From Poronia punctata (lineage: Eukaryota > Ascomycota > Sordariomycetes > Xylariales > Xylariaceae): a DNA stretch of 64,000 nucleotides. Within the stretch, counting starts at the first letter, position 1; every line of letters starts with the position of its first letter. Where the stretch lies: contig MU401461.1 of assembly GCA_022579005.1 (NCBI GenBank), forward strand, positions 186,001 through 250,000. Direction: 5' to 3'. Shown piece after piece: positions 25,738 through 37,208 of the stretch. The notes beneath the pieces were generated by a model. It was not told the origin of the DNA. It saw only the letters and a program-made list of their open reading frames with translations, and searched no databases. A program made the translations under genes and the position numbers.

Positions 25738-26223
25738 CACAATGTAAAGGGAGCAGGTTCGCCATGAACGAGTGTATTGATCGTTGCCATGCTATTCCAG
25801 ACCTTGGACTTTTCCATGGTGGATGTCAACTATGAATTGACCATCGACCAAGCGTTAGCTATTAAGCCACGTAATCTTTTCATGTACCCACGCTGCACCG
25901 CGACGTCGGGAGTCAACCGCAGCATAACAATAGGCATGAGGATCAGGGAAGCTTTTTAAGAACTGGTCTTATAAGACCGATGCGTCACTTGTTAACAGAA
26001 TGGTTGATGATGAGCTTTGGAGGCAAGATGACTGAAAATGTGCCATAGTATTTAGTTATATTTTAGTCCACGTCGACCTACAGATAGGTCTAGACCCCCA
26101 TCTCCTTCACTATCAATGCACTTTCCCCTGACAAGTGGCTTCTGTAGGCCGATATTCACTGCTAAGGTTGGTAGACGTCTCTCCCGGCCGAGCCGCTGAG
26201 TACCTAGATAGATACTCGACCGA
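25738..26223. other. PKS debris and intergenic
   Basis: Short coding-like bits (for example VDVNYELTIDQALAIKPRN at about 25817) may be the last remains of the dead PKS. Nothing else is recognisable before the next gene. Confidence 0.4.
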
Positions 26224-27958
26224 CTACGTACACCAGTGCAGCTTAATATCCAAGTCGAAATACATATTCACCTTGTCCTTGAATATCTCACAGTTATCGC
26301 AGATCATATTGCTGCTCAGTATAACTGCCTGTTTCAAGGAGATAGGAGGCTCATTCCCGCTCAGATCCATTAGTTCATCATGCATCTTCTTTCTTCCCCG
26401 CAACATGCCTATCTCCTTCCTCTTGGCTTTCATCTCGACAACGTAAGGATCCAACCCCAGCGTCTCCAGCTCTTCAATGATGGTACGGATTTTCGGTTTT
26501 AGTTTTTTGATTTCTTGCACATCGTTTATGATTCTGGCATCAGCGAGCTGGTCTCTCAATTCAAGCTCGCTCTCTTCCAGAGAACACACATTCTGCCACG
26601 ATCCTGACAGGCCCTTTCCTTGTTCGAGCTCGGCCTCTTTTTCCCAGATTGAGTTCTCAAGCTCTTCGTTGGGCTCTTCATCCTGGGGCAGGAATACGTG
26701 CCTGTCGATAAAGTAGGCAACCAACTTCTTCTCGGCGTGGCAAGCATAGTATTTACCGGGCGTGCCGGCATCCCAACATGAACTTTCCAACTCGTGCCCA
26801 ATTGTGGACGCAATATAAAAGACCTGCTCAATCCAGCCTGGTCCAATCGGATTATCAGGGGGCAGAGCATTTTGATTTCCAGCCGCTGGTTGCCTTTACA
26901 CGACGGAATTGATCTCCCCTGTCGAGATAAGCGGCGGTTTTCCTGGTGCTTGAGACCGGGTAGTTCCCTATAGGTCCAAGAAGCCTTATCATACCCTCAG
27001 GCTCAGACTTGTTGAAGCGATAGTTGTTGTAATGACTCTGTACCAATGGCGCAGTGTATTTATGTAGCTTCTTAGTGTTTGTGTTACTAAGCAAGAGGAC
27101 GATAAATTGCCTATCTTGACGCTTGATCCCCGGAGCCCGGTGAAAACAACGGCGGTTTACTTCTTCTTCAATTTTCCGAGACGGCCGCGCTAGGTCTATT
27201 GCACCATGACCTTCATTGTCCCGGAGAAGCTTGTCAGCTTTAGCGTTAAGAAGGACTTTAACACTTTCGACCCGGCCCCACAAGGCTGCCTCCATGAGCG
27301 GGCTTCGTCCGTTATTATTGGCAGCGTCGACATCGGCACCGTGTCGTACAAGGAGTGATACCATTTCCTGGCTCTCCTCCGCTGCAGCCATGATCAAGGT
27401 GGTATCTCCATTCCTATCTTTGCCATGCAAGAAGAGTTTTGCTTCGGTCGAAGTGCTAAGGTATTCGCTTACTGCACCGACTTTGCCCCTTACGCAATCT
27501 GAAATAGCCGATAGGATCCTCTTTTGTTCAAACGGTTCGCCACCTGGAAAAGGGATAGTGTCTGTCTCTTCGGAATCTTCGTGCAGATTCAGTCCCAAAT
27601 CTAGCTTAGGTTCTGTGGCTGAGATGTTCATGTAACCAAAAACGTGGCCCAATTCATCCTCAGCGCTGTCGGAATCGTCTGAAGTGTGTTTCGCTTGTTT
27701 TGTCTGAGCGCCAACATTCACAAAGAAGCCTCTTCGCTTGTCAATCTCATAGCCTACAAGACCAGTGTCTTCATGGATGGGAAATATGAACTCGTACTGG
27801 TCACCGGGGGGAGGTTTGGCGCAGTGCGGAGTCCGTTTGCCTTTAAGGGTAAAACCGTGACGATGTACCTCCTCGCAGTAGCAGCATTTGACGTACACAC
27901 TGCGTGCATTCCAGCGGAGCACTTCAACCTCGGGACATGGAGTTACGTTGGTAGACAT
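26224..27958 (-). CDS. ankyrin-repeat protein with DYW-like deaminase C-terminus, frameshifted
   Basis: The first frame (27958-26855) has an N-terminal Cys/His cluster (CCYCEEVHRHG) and ankyrin repeats (about residues 180-265: GDTTLIMAAAEESQEMVSLLVRHGADVDAA, GRSPLMEAALWGRVE; read in two pieces). The second frame (to 26224) has CHAEKKLVAYFI, a charged, probably coiled-coil insert of about 110 residues, and ICDNCEIF. His-Ala-Glu plus Cys-x2-Cys is the zinc and catalytic signature of the deaminase fold, and the layout resembles DYW-type nucleic-acid deaminases known in fungi fused to ankyrin repeats. The two frames overlap in homology near 26860-26885. No plausible intron fits, so a one-base indel (mutation or assembly error) probably separates them. 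Substrate is unknown. Confidence 0.75.
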
Positions 27959-29750
27959 GCTGCGGTTGATATGATACGACTTGAATGGATGAATATGATG
28001 GTCCTTCGAGTATGTAAGGATGTCGCGGATATATACCGTTAATTCCAGATGGCATTAACGGCGTCGTTTTTCCTTGACAAAGGATTATGGTTCCTTGTAA
28101 ACTAGGTAGTAAAAAATATCGAGATGGGAAGTTGTACGTCTAATAATGGTCTCCCTTCTCTCAACAAGAATTAGGAAAGTCTTTTTACCCCTCTTTTCAC
28201 CAGGCTCAGAGCTGACCAATTGTGTCGTCCTCGCCCCCTGCACTACCTTAGGTACCTACCTACCTGTGAGAATGTGACAGTTTAAGTACTGTGACATTCG
28301 AAGAATAAGCACTTTGGGAAATGGCAGGTACCCAACAATTACCTCAATGGCGAACTGTAGCCATGGGTACCTTACCTCCTATATTAGGTGCTTCCCTTTC
28401 CTATTCTTACCCAAGGCTATCCAGGCTCCCCTTGTAATAACCCATTTGTCTGTCGTGCAAGGATTCGTTACATCCTTTCCTTTCGTCAGGCTTTTGCCTC
28501 CGGGAATTGAACGCCCAGGTCCCTGTTAAAAAGAAAGAGATCATCGCAACCTGAACGTTCTACGTACTAAAAATAAACCTCACCTACCTTGCTTGTAGCT
28601 ACTTGTCTAGTTCGGGATCCTTGGTAGGTACAACAGTACCAGCACCAGCTACAGCAGTCATTAGGTAAACTTGCTGCAGAAAAGGATATGAGCTTTGCAG
28701 GGGAATCAAAAGTGGGATTAAAGGTGATGTATTTCTATGTATCTCTCTAGATGTAAACAGACCTTTAAATACCCTTCAGAATAAGGTTCAGGCAGGTCTG
28801 ATAACAAAGGGGGTTGCAACCTGAATACAGGGGTGTAAAGGAAGTAACAGCCCCTTTAAATAAATAAATGCAAGTCCAACGCTTTAAACCTTCCTTTTCT
28901 ATCCCTCCCAAGCAAATGCTGCCAGTTCTTAACTGTAGATTTAAAAAGCGATGCCGTCATGTTTGTCTTACCTATGTAGTATGTAATGGTTAGGTACCAT
29001 CAACGTGAATCACTAGGTTAACTTGTTTTCTAAATTCCACGCGTCTGTGGTCATTATTGGATAGGGGGCCCCTGCCCCCCTGACATAGATCCACCATTAA
29101 GTACCCCTTTTGTCAATATAGCCAAATAACATCTTACCCCTATATCTAACATTAGCTACAGCTGAAATGTTTATAAAAGATTGGTTATCCTCAGCCATAT
29201 GCCTTCAAGTTATTTAACCTTAGAGGGACTACACATCAAGGGTCTATTGGTTTAAAAGGGATTACTATTATCATCGTTCTCTTACATCATCACGCTTGGA
29301 TCAAGACGGAGTCTGTGTCAGAGCCATAAAGGCCAGATACATAGGAGAACGCTTTACAGGTAATAACCGAATGGTATATAACACAGCTCCACCTCCTACG
29401 AGTAGATAGCTAGGTAAGGAGGACTTGGCCTACGAGACAAATCAAATCACCGGGAATAACCATGGGCCATTCAGGACTAGCTTTATCTCCGCCTCGAAGA
29501 AATCCGATTCGGGCTCTACACACAACTGATCCTTGGCCAATGTCACGGTTCCCATCCGGACTATATACCAAATTCACGCCTATCACAGTGGATACAGGAC
29601 CCCTATGCCTCTCAGAGAAACCTTCCCTCCTTGTGCAAAAACAAGACGTCAAGTCAATACTGACCGACCCCCTCGGCAGCGTAAACTGTGACAGCCCAAG
29701 AGTTTATAGTTTCCCATCAAGAAACAAAAAGATTCCACACCCCCTTAGAC
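27959..29750. other. intergenic, no gene seen
   Basis: About 1.8 kb with short A/T-rich stretches and GGTACCTACC-type palindromes (for example 28250-28265). A segment at about 28785-28920 weakly resembles 59450-59545 (both contain caggggtgtan(a/g)gggaagta), suggesting an old dispersed repeat. No supported gene. Confidence 0.45.
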
Positions 29751-30131
29751 TTAAACTGAAGATTTGGATGTAGATGCGGCCACATGAGGGTCGCGGTCCT
29801 TACAAAAAAGGTCGCTGGCCTTAGTGCAATCGCAGAACTGGCTGTCTTTGCAGCTATTGCGGACAATCCAGATTCCATTTTCGCAGTGGAGCTGTTTCGG
29901 GTTTTCAAAAGGTCAGTCAAACATGGCTAGTTACTTCCGTCATCGGGATAGTTTATGGAGATCACTCACGACATCTTGCATGTTGTCAGCGCTACAGCAA
30001 TGCGGTCCATTCGGATCGTGACCGCAGTGGACCCCTGGAGAGCAATAGGTTCCTGGGCACACATCGACGGCAGACACAAGTCTGACCGAGGTCGTGGCGA
30101 AGAGTAAGAAGAGGGTGTTGAAGCAACGCAT
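29751..30131 (-). CDS. small secreted cysteine-rich protein
   Basis: Two exons, 30131-29970 and 29891-29751, are joined in frame by a 78-bp GT-AG intron and encode 100 residues. Residues 1-21 form a signal peptide (MRCFNTLFLLFATT then SVRLVSA). The mature part of about 79 residues has 10 cysteines, including CPGTYC, HCC and FCDC, an even number that suggests five disulfides. The tail is Ser/Thr/Lys-rich. No family was recognised. Size, secretion and Cys density are those of fungal effector-like or antimicrobial small secreted proteins. It stands alone in gene-poor DNA. Function is inferred only from these properties. Confidence 0.75.
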
Positions 30132-30539
30132 TGTGGTGGATAATACGTTTTTTTTTTGTTTTGGTAGAAGGTGCTTTCTTCTCGGTATTAGATCGAGGGA
30201 GCTAGAGGATGAGGATGGATAGATAGTAAAGCAATGAGGAACTTGACTGCCAACTCTAAGGAAATCGAGCGGAATTTATATACCCAATAGCTGGAATAGC
30301 TAAGTCGGAGTATGATTTTCGTTTTTTGAAAAGCCGTTGCACTGTATAACAATCTCGGCTTTACAGAGAAGCGTTGCTTAAAGAAGAAGAAGCATTGCGA
30401 ATGTGACTAAATCTTGATCTCTGATTGGGTGATATACGTGGCAGATGAGTAGGAGATGATGTAGGTCCGATAAATAGAAAAAATGCAAAAGGCTGGCCTA
30501 CTTTGCTAGAGGCTTTGCAGGGGGCCGAACTTGGAAAGC

Positions 30540-30662
30540 CTTCCACCGAGTGTTTATGGATTGGCTGGTGTATTGGATAAGTAGAAGATATGGTGACGTT
30601 TACAGTGGCCCAGTGTGAAAGAACTTTATTGTAGTCCAATCCGTACCTTCCCTCCGACAAAT
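30540..30662 (+). repeat. dispersed repeat, copy 1
   Basis: Resembles 42290-42390 in the same orientation. Shared blocks include tggtgtattg and atccgtaccttccc near the end, with scattered substitutions between. Confidence 0.45.
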
Positions 30663-30750
30663 GGGTGGCTAATCTATTCTACTAGGAAGTGACTAGTTCT
30701 TAGGGCCTTATATGTTGCGTTTTATACATGAGTAGAGAGATATTGGGGAG

Positions 30751-31080
30751 GCACCCCTGGAATCGTTATGAGGGGAACCTACCTTATATACCGACTTTCC
30801 GGGCGGCAGCTTCCTTGCTAACATGTGTTTGCTTTACCTCGATTACCAGCACTGTATGTACACGTCGATTTCTACTTTTTAATGCCGCACCGCTACCGCC
30901 GCGAAGGTAAAGGCATATGCTAGGTCTGGTATACCAACCTACCGACCTACCTTGCCGAACTGTCGAACTGCGGACCTGCCCTTGTTGCCTTGCCGCCGTT
31001 GCTGTTCTTGCTTCTTTTCCTGCCTTTGCTACCTACGTTTACCTTTAACCTTTTTACAAAATAAAGCTTTCTTTTACTAA
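30751..31080 (+). repeat. dispersed repeat pair, copy 1
   Basis: Diverged direct copy of 33236-33545. Shared landmarks in order are ggcagc, attaccagcactgtat, gatttctactt, gctaccgcc, ataccaacct, cgacct and gcctttgctacct. Confidence 0.55.
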
Positions 31081-33235
31081 TCAACTAATTCAAGTAACTA
31101 TAACGAAAGTAAGTATGTAGGGAAATAGGTAAGTAAGTAGGTAGAGTATTTACCTGACCGGCCAAACTTCTCTGATTACACCGGTTGATAAGTTAGGGAA
31201 GGAAGCAGTAGAGTTCGGACCGGCCAACCCGGAGTGCAGAGCAACTGCGTACGGGATTAAGCCGATAGTGAGAAGTCTAACCGCGGCGGCACGGCCACCT
31301 GGAAGGGGTTCTGGGACAAAGCTGTAAAAAAGGTAGGCATCGCCGAGGTATGCGGGGTGGGATTCTCGGGTCTGGATAAAGTGCCACGATGAGCTTAAAG
31401 TTTTGAGTAGGTACCTATCAAGGTGGCAACAAGTTTCCTTCCACCTGACCTGGTGTTGACAGAGTGACTCGATTGATTGTCCGGCTTGCTGTCTTGAAAG
31501 ATTTGGGCGATGACGATAAATTTGAGATCTGCAGGCACGCAGGGTCTTCTTGGCTAGTGCATTAAAACGGTGGAAAACCGGGGACCCCTCATTAGACTAC
31601 CTAGCTCATGACATGCATACGCGGGGACTCCCTGACCGGGCTGATTCCCCGTAAGGCAAGCGCCTCAAAGCGTAATCTCTATCTAGAGCAGGAAGTTCCC
31701 GGGAGCTCTTATTCTACCTATTTAAAAGAGAGCCATAATTGTAAGGCACAAAATTTAATTCGTTTCTAACACATTAGACTTCTATGTTATTAGGTGGAGG
31801 CTTTGAACTACGAGTACTCCTAGCAGAGCCTCATTTGCAATTTGGGGCAGTCGGGCCTTACAGCTAGTGGTGGTGGCCTGCGGGGTGTGGAGCTTAAACA
31901 AGGGGTCCTAGTCTAGCCCACTCCCCGTTGTCTAGCGCAAATTCTGACCTCACATCTCACACGTTTCAAGGTAGCCAGCTCTACACGCAGACTGTATCCG
32001 GAACGGCACTCGGGTCTTTTTAAAGAAAATTAAAGATGTTGCCAATTCCAAGGATTGCTATGCATTCCTGCCGCCTGATTAGAGAAAATTCCAGAGCTAT
32101 GTTCAAGGCAACGTAGGCTAAACAGACAAGATCTTGCATATTTAAACAGTTTTCGAGGCCAGGTTTATGTGTTAGAAAGACGCTTAACATATGTGAGCCT
32201 CCTGTTAGGCCTCAGGGTGTAGAGCTGGTTAGTAACGTAGAATGTGAAAGCTGAGAAATTTTGGTGCCTGTTGTCTATATAACAGGTATTGTGGTAGGTA
32301 CTATTGACGTCGTTGCCTTACGTATGGTGACGTACCTAATGCAGAAACCTTCCTCGGGCTTTCTAAAGGACCAAATTGAATAAAGGCGATAAGGCAATAG
32401 TCTAACAACAAGCGGTGCCTGTATTCTACAGCAATACATGAAAAGGCAACGTCAGAGAAACCAACAGCAGGCTGCACAGCTCGGCAGTTGCTTTAAAACC
32501 GAGACTTGAAAGTCCTGCGCTTCGGAGAGAAGAATGGCGTGTAGGTATGTTGATGTGGGTGCTACCTGTGTGTACACTGTGTAGTGTGTATCTAGTAAGC
32601 ATAATACCTTGCGGCTCATTCCTTGATCAGTGGAGAAGAGCATTCCCATCAACCAACAGCTCGGGGGCGCCAACTCCTCAATTGTGCTTATGACAAGGGC
32701 AGTAAGCCTTGCATCTTGAGCGGCTAGTAAGGCGCATCGTTGCGGGATATACCTTAGGTGGGTTGTTACTAAGTAGTTATTAGCGCCGGAGGGGAATGGG
32801 AATGGGAATGAGCAGGGTGGTATATCTTCAGAATATGTCCAATGTTGGATGACGTGAGGTGCTTGTCCTATCGGCCCAGCTCAATGGCATGCTACTAGGG
32901 TCTCGTTATTTACAGATCCCTTTCTAGTCTTGAAAAGCAAGCGTGGGCTTACAATACTCTGAAGAGCAAGGTGACGGATCTCCAGTCAATTTTATCCAAA
33001 ATATTGGAGATCCAGCAATAGGTCGTAAGCAAGGTTTATATGTATTAGAAAGATGAGGCTACAACCGGCTTTGGTAGGTGTCGTAAGTGTTACGGGCGCT
33101 CATGCACCTTTCTATTAATGTGGTACCTAAGGTGAGCATCGTAGTCTGCTTGACCCCAGACAAGCATGGTTATACCCTGCGAGATAACCTACGTAGGCAA
33201 AGAAAGCTTGCCCTTAATTAGAGAGTCGTTAAGGG

Positions 33236-33545
33236 GGCACCTAAGAAATTACCGGGAGGGCCCCTATACCCCTTTTCAGCCGGCAGCCATCTACGAGTAC
33301 CTATTAAACGAGTGTTTACTCTACCTTAATTATTAGCACTGTATATACGCGTAAGATTTCTACTTCTTTCCAAAGCCCCACTGCTGCTACCGCCACTATT
33401 GCCGCTGCAAAGGTGAAACATGCTATTGCATACCAACCTGCCGACCGCCGACCTGCCCTGCTACCGTTGCTACCTTTGCCTCATACCTAGTTTGCCATTA
33501 GACTTTTTGCAAAAGAGGCTTTTTATAAGCAAGTAAAAGCTTAAA
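33236..33545 (+). repeat. dispersed repeat pair, copy 2
   Basis: Partner of 30751-31080, same orientation and same order of landmarks. Many differences are C/T or G/A. Confidence 0.55.
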
Positions 33546-35269
33546 CGTACTAGACATCATATCATAATGAGCCTGAGAAAGCTACATCTGCCTTTAGTCT
33601 AGCTTATGCCGTTAGTTCCCCTTTTCTTAGATTAAAGTTGCTATATAGCAGTCTGTTTATAGAAGATAGCTTTGCAGCTAGAAAGCCGATATCTAAGAAC
33701 ACTTCTAAAGTAAAAAGAGTCCAATTAGGACTTTTTCAGCTCTTGATTTACAGCTTTATGTTTTTTATAAACTACGACTAGTTAACGGCTATACTGCAGA
33801 CCACGGATAAGTTGCACTTATTGCAAGACATAAGCTAGTACGCCTTAAATTAAATTATTTGCTTACTACCTATGTCTTTTAACTTTTGTTTAGAACAATA
33901 TATATTTTCTATTCCGTAAAGGTAATCTACCTTGTCTCTATCCTGTTTTCCCAGTTTGGTTCTTCTATCTTTGGCGCCGCGCCAAGCTCTGCAGTCTTCA
34001 TTGCTGCCTGTAGCATATAGGCGATCGAAGTAGCCGGCACATATTCTAGCTTTGTGAGCGTCCTTTTCCAGTTCTCATGTTATTGTATAGTAGATATATT
34101 GACGCGGTGGCCTGGGGTCGTTTGACATCGCTGTGTCTACATCCATACGTTGGGGACTAGTTCCGTTGCCCGTGTAAGCGAGGCCCATGCAAGCCACAGT
34201 TCACTGCCCATATCCCAGGAGTCGCACTTCACGTCTCGCCGTCGAAACTTAGGGGTCTGTTGTCCTGCTGTAGTTGACCCTACTAGAAAACTCAGGAAAC
34301 CCAGATTAGGATGTTAAACCCTCGAAAATCTACTGGGCTACTTATTATTGCAGCCACTAGAAATTTGCCATTCTCCCCTTATTGACTGTCGTCGCCGCTT
34401 ACAACGAAATCACAAGAAGTCCTTTGCCTCAAGGGAGTGACTTGGTTCGATCAAAGCTAACTTAAACTAAGCATCCAAAGTTTTAATCTTACGGTATCCC
34501 AGACAGCGCTAAAACCATACAAAAAGATATAATTGTTTTATTTTACATTATAAGTATCCCTATATCTAGCCAGGGATAAAGAGGTGAGAAAGGCTGTAAA
34601 AATAAATAAAACAAAGTCCGTGTCAGCCAGCAAAAATGAAGAGAAGCGGGCCGTGGAAGCCTCGATATAAACAAACAATAAAACTTTGCAACTTTTAAAC
34701 AGTTAATATCGGCAAACAAGGCTGTATAGGATAATATACGGCTTTGCTAACTAAAGATAGCCTTTTGATTACTGTCCGTCTCTTCTTCGTAGGGCTTACA
34801 AGTGCTAGCCACAAGGCAATAGGTTAGAAGCAAGGAGCTGCATAGTTAGAACAAACTCGGGCTAGACATGTATTATAAGTCTTTAGACCCACCTGGCATA
34901 CCATATAGATGAAGGAATATGGTTCCTACCATCATGGTTTTGTACCTGGTGTCTACTTTATCAAAAGATTACATGCGGTAAGGAGAGAGGACATATAACA
35001 TGTTAATTTACATCTGCTGTTCCCCTAACCGCTGGGAGAAAGGAATATATCGTATATAGAGCATATATACTGTCAATTCCCAGATGGGATCAACCCACGG
35101 CGTCGACTTCTTTATTCCAGGATAACAATAAGCTCCACAGACACCCCCTTCATACAGTACCAGTCGTATTATCGATGGCCAGGGTTTCGATAGAATGGAT
35201 TCATATACTAAGAGGTCTCTATTCATCCTCCAGATTATAGACACGTCGCACCATATTGCTATCTGGACA

Positions 35270-36527
35270 CTATCTAGTAATAATCGGCAGAGTAATTCTT
35301 CGATGAGAAGCATCATATTCAGGAGCACCGAATATCTCCCCCACAACAAAGCATTGGCAGCCAATGAAAAATCTGCCATTGTGTATATGATAAGAAATTT
35401 GCCTCACATCTTCTTTACTCGGGTTGGCCTTCTTGCCAATCGCGTGACTACCCGCGCCGGAGACAGTGTCAGGAGCATCCATGCGCGCCAACATGAACTG
35501 GAAAAATAGAGGAGCACAGAGTACGAGCTCCTGGTATTTGGCCATGAGCTTATTCGTAGTGCCGAGGGAGATGGCATGATCACCGATGAAGTTCTGGACC
35601 TGGGAGGGCGCCTTGCATTTCGTAAAGGCGAGAAATATTAAAGACGTGGGTACGTATGATCGACCAAGCTGTTCCTCGCCGTACCGGAATGCTTCCATGG
35701 CATCGTTGAACAGATCTTCCCAGTCCCACCTCTCTGCGAATATTAGAAGCTTGAGAAGTGCTGTCTGGAGGGTCTCACCCCTTATAGCTTCCACGTCGGG
35801 TATTCTGCTTGGGATACTCAGAATATCCGGCGTGAGTGTTTCTACAGGACTTTGACAAATACTAGGGGCCTTTGCCGTTAGGTTTTGAGTCCCTTCTGCA
35901 GTCTCAACTTCTGGGCTGGGCTCTTGTCCCGGCGCCTCATAGACCGGGGTCTCTGGGGTGAAGTGGAGAGGCAGTTTTTCTGGTGTCTCCTGGGTAAAGT
36001 GAGGATCCAGCTCTTCTGGTGTCTCTTGAGTGAAATGAAGACGCAGTTCTTCAATAGAAAAATTCGAATACTCTGGGTGTGCGACAACGGTATACAAGCT
36101 GTCGGTGGTTCCTGGATCCGGCCAAGCCACAAAGTCCTCTACATTTGGACGCTTCTCTGGGAATGGAGGTGGAGGCTCCGAGGAAGCCAAAAATTCGTCT
36201 AGATCTCGGACTCTGGGTAGCGAAGAGTTGTAGGCCCAATTCATTGCTAGATTAAAGACATCTGCCTCCTCGTCGTGAAGTCTGACTTCGTTTCCAGGCT
36301 GAATACCCAGCTTCTGAGCTAAAGGGCCAAGGCGCTGGATATGGACTTGAAAGGTCGAGGCCTCAAGCTCGCTACCAACAATCACGGTAGCTATTTGCCA
36401 TGCCTTGCCACTGTGGCACCTTTGTTAACTGGGTTGTTACGAAATGAGGAGGGATGGACAGGAGGAGGACAATAATCAACGCCTACCTGTTTACCGACAT
36501 ATCGGTAATATTATTGAAAGCAGGCAT
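35270..36527 (-). CDS. BTB/POZ-like protein with ETPE repeats
   Basis: I place exon 1 at 36527-36487 (ATG, 41 nt) and exon 2 at 36419-35270, joined in frame by a 67-bp intron. The N-terminus, TVIVGSELEASTFQVH and then EADVFNLAMNWAYN, looks like a BTB/POZ fold (VxVG...FxVH plus the later helix). The middle has three near-identical 12-residue units built on HFTQETPEE (about 35950-36060). The C-terminal half (LLKLLIFAERWDWEDLFNDAM) resembles the all-helical part common in fungal BTB proteins. BTB proteins usually act as Cullin-3 adaptors, but no partner can be inferred. The first exon is a prediction from splice sites. Confidence 0.65.
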
Positions 36528-37208
36528 CTTTGCAATAGACTACAAAAAAGATATTGTCAGCGCATGTTTCGATGTACTAATGACCGATTTACACATATGA
36601 TCCGCCGCCATATTTATGGCGGGTAGGGGACACACCTACTAAAATGCTTACCTCTATGACTTTGCCGGGACGATGCTACATGTAGATATTTCAGAGCGGG
36701 TGAAGATTGCTAACCCTACGGCCTAGAGGTATCAAGATTTCGCTGTGGGAATATACCAGTGCATATTATTAAAAAAAATCAGAATGAAGTTGGAAAGGAT
36801 ACGATAATAACAAGCACACGAAAGCGTGCGCGTGTTCCATAAAGGCCAAGCTTTCTTATAGAGAAGCTGAGGGCCAGCTGAAAGATTATAAGCGCCGGGC
36901 AAATTGCGCAAATCCTGCGAAACGCCATCGGGCTCTCATTTCATTTCAGCCCAGCGCAGTTAAGTGCCTGCACCACTTGCTCCTGCCAACAGAGTCAATT
37001 TTGTTTGGTATGGAGGTAGGTAGGACAGGCAACATCCGCGCCTGCCATCCCGATAGTCGGCGTCGGGTGATAGCACACTGGGGGTGTCTACGAGTAGGGG
37101 CTGGATTTGTTGTTTGTGGCCCACTTAATTGTAATACTGTGTTTAGTGATTTTGCTGTTTTAACTTTGTTTCATCATTATCACCAAGACATGCCTAGCTA
37201 TCATCATC
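36528..37208. other. intergenic between divergent BTB and F-box genes
   Basis: Shared upstream region of two divergent genes. No gene or clear motif beyond A/T-rich tracts. Confidence 0.5.

Larger units (their letters stand above)
30132..35269. other. 5 kb gene-poor repeat-rich stretch
   Basis: No protein family is recognisable in any frame. It contains two related direct repeats (30751-31080 and 33236-33545), a copy of a repeat also seen at 42.3 kb (30540-30662), and long stretches of degenerate sequence. It looks like old transposon graveyard. Confidence 0.5.

Noticed and set aside
30361..30660. 99-residue minus-strand frame
   Set aside because: Lies over a dispersed repeat and has no motif.
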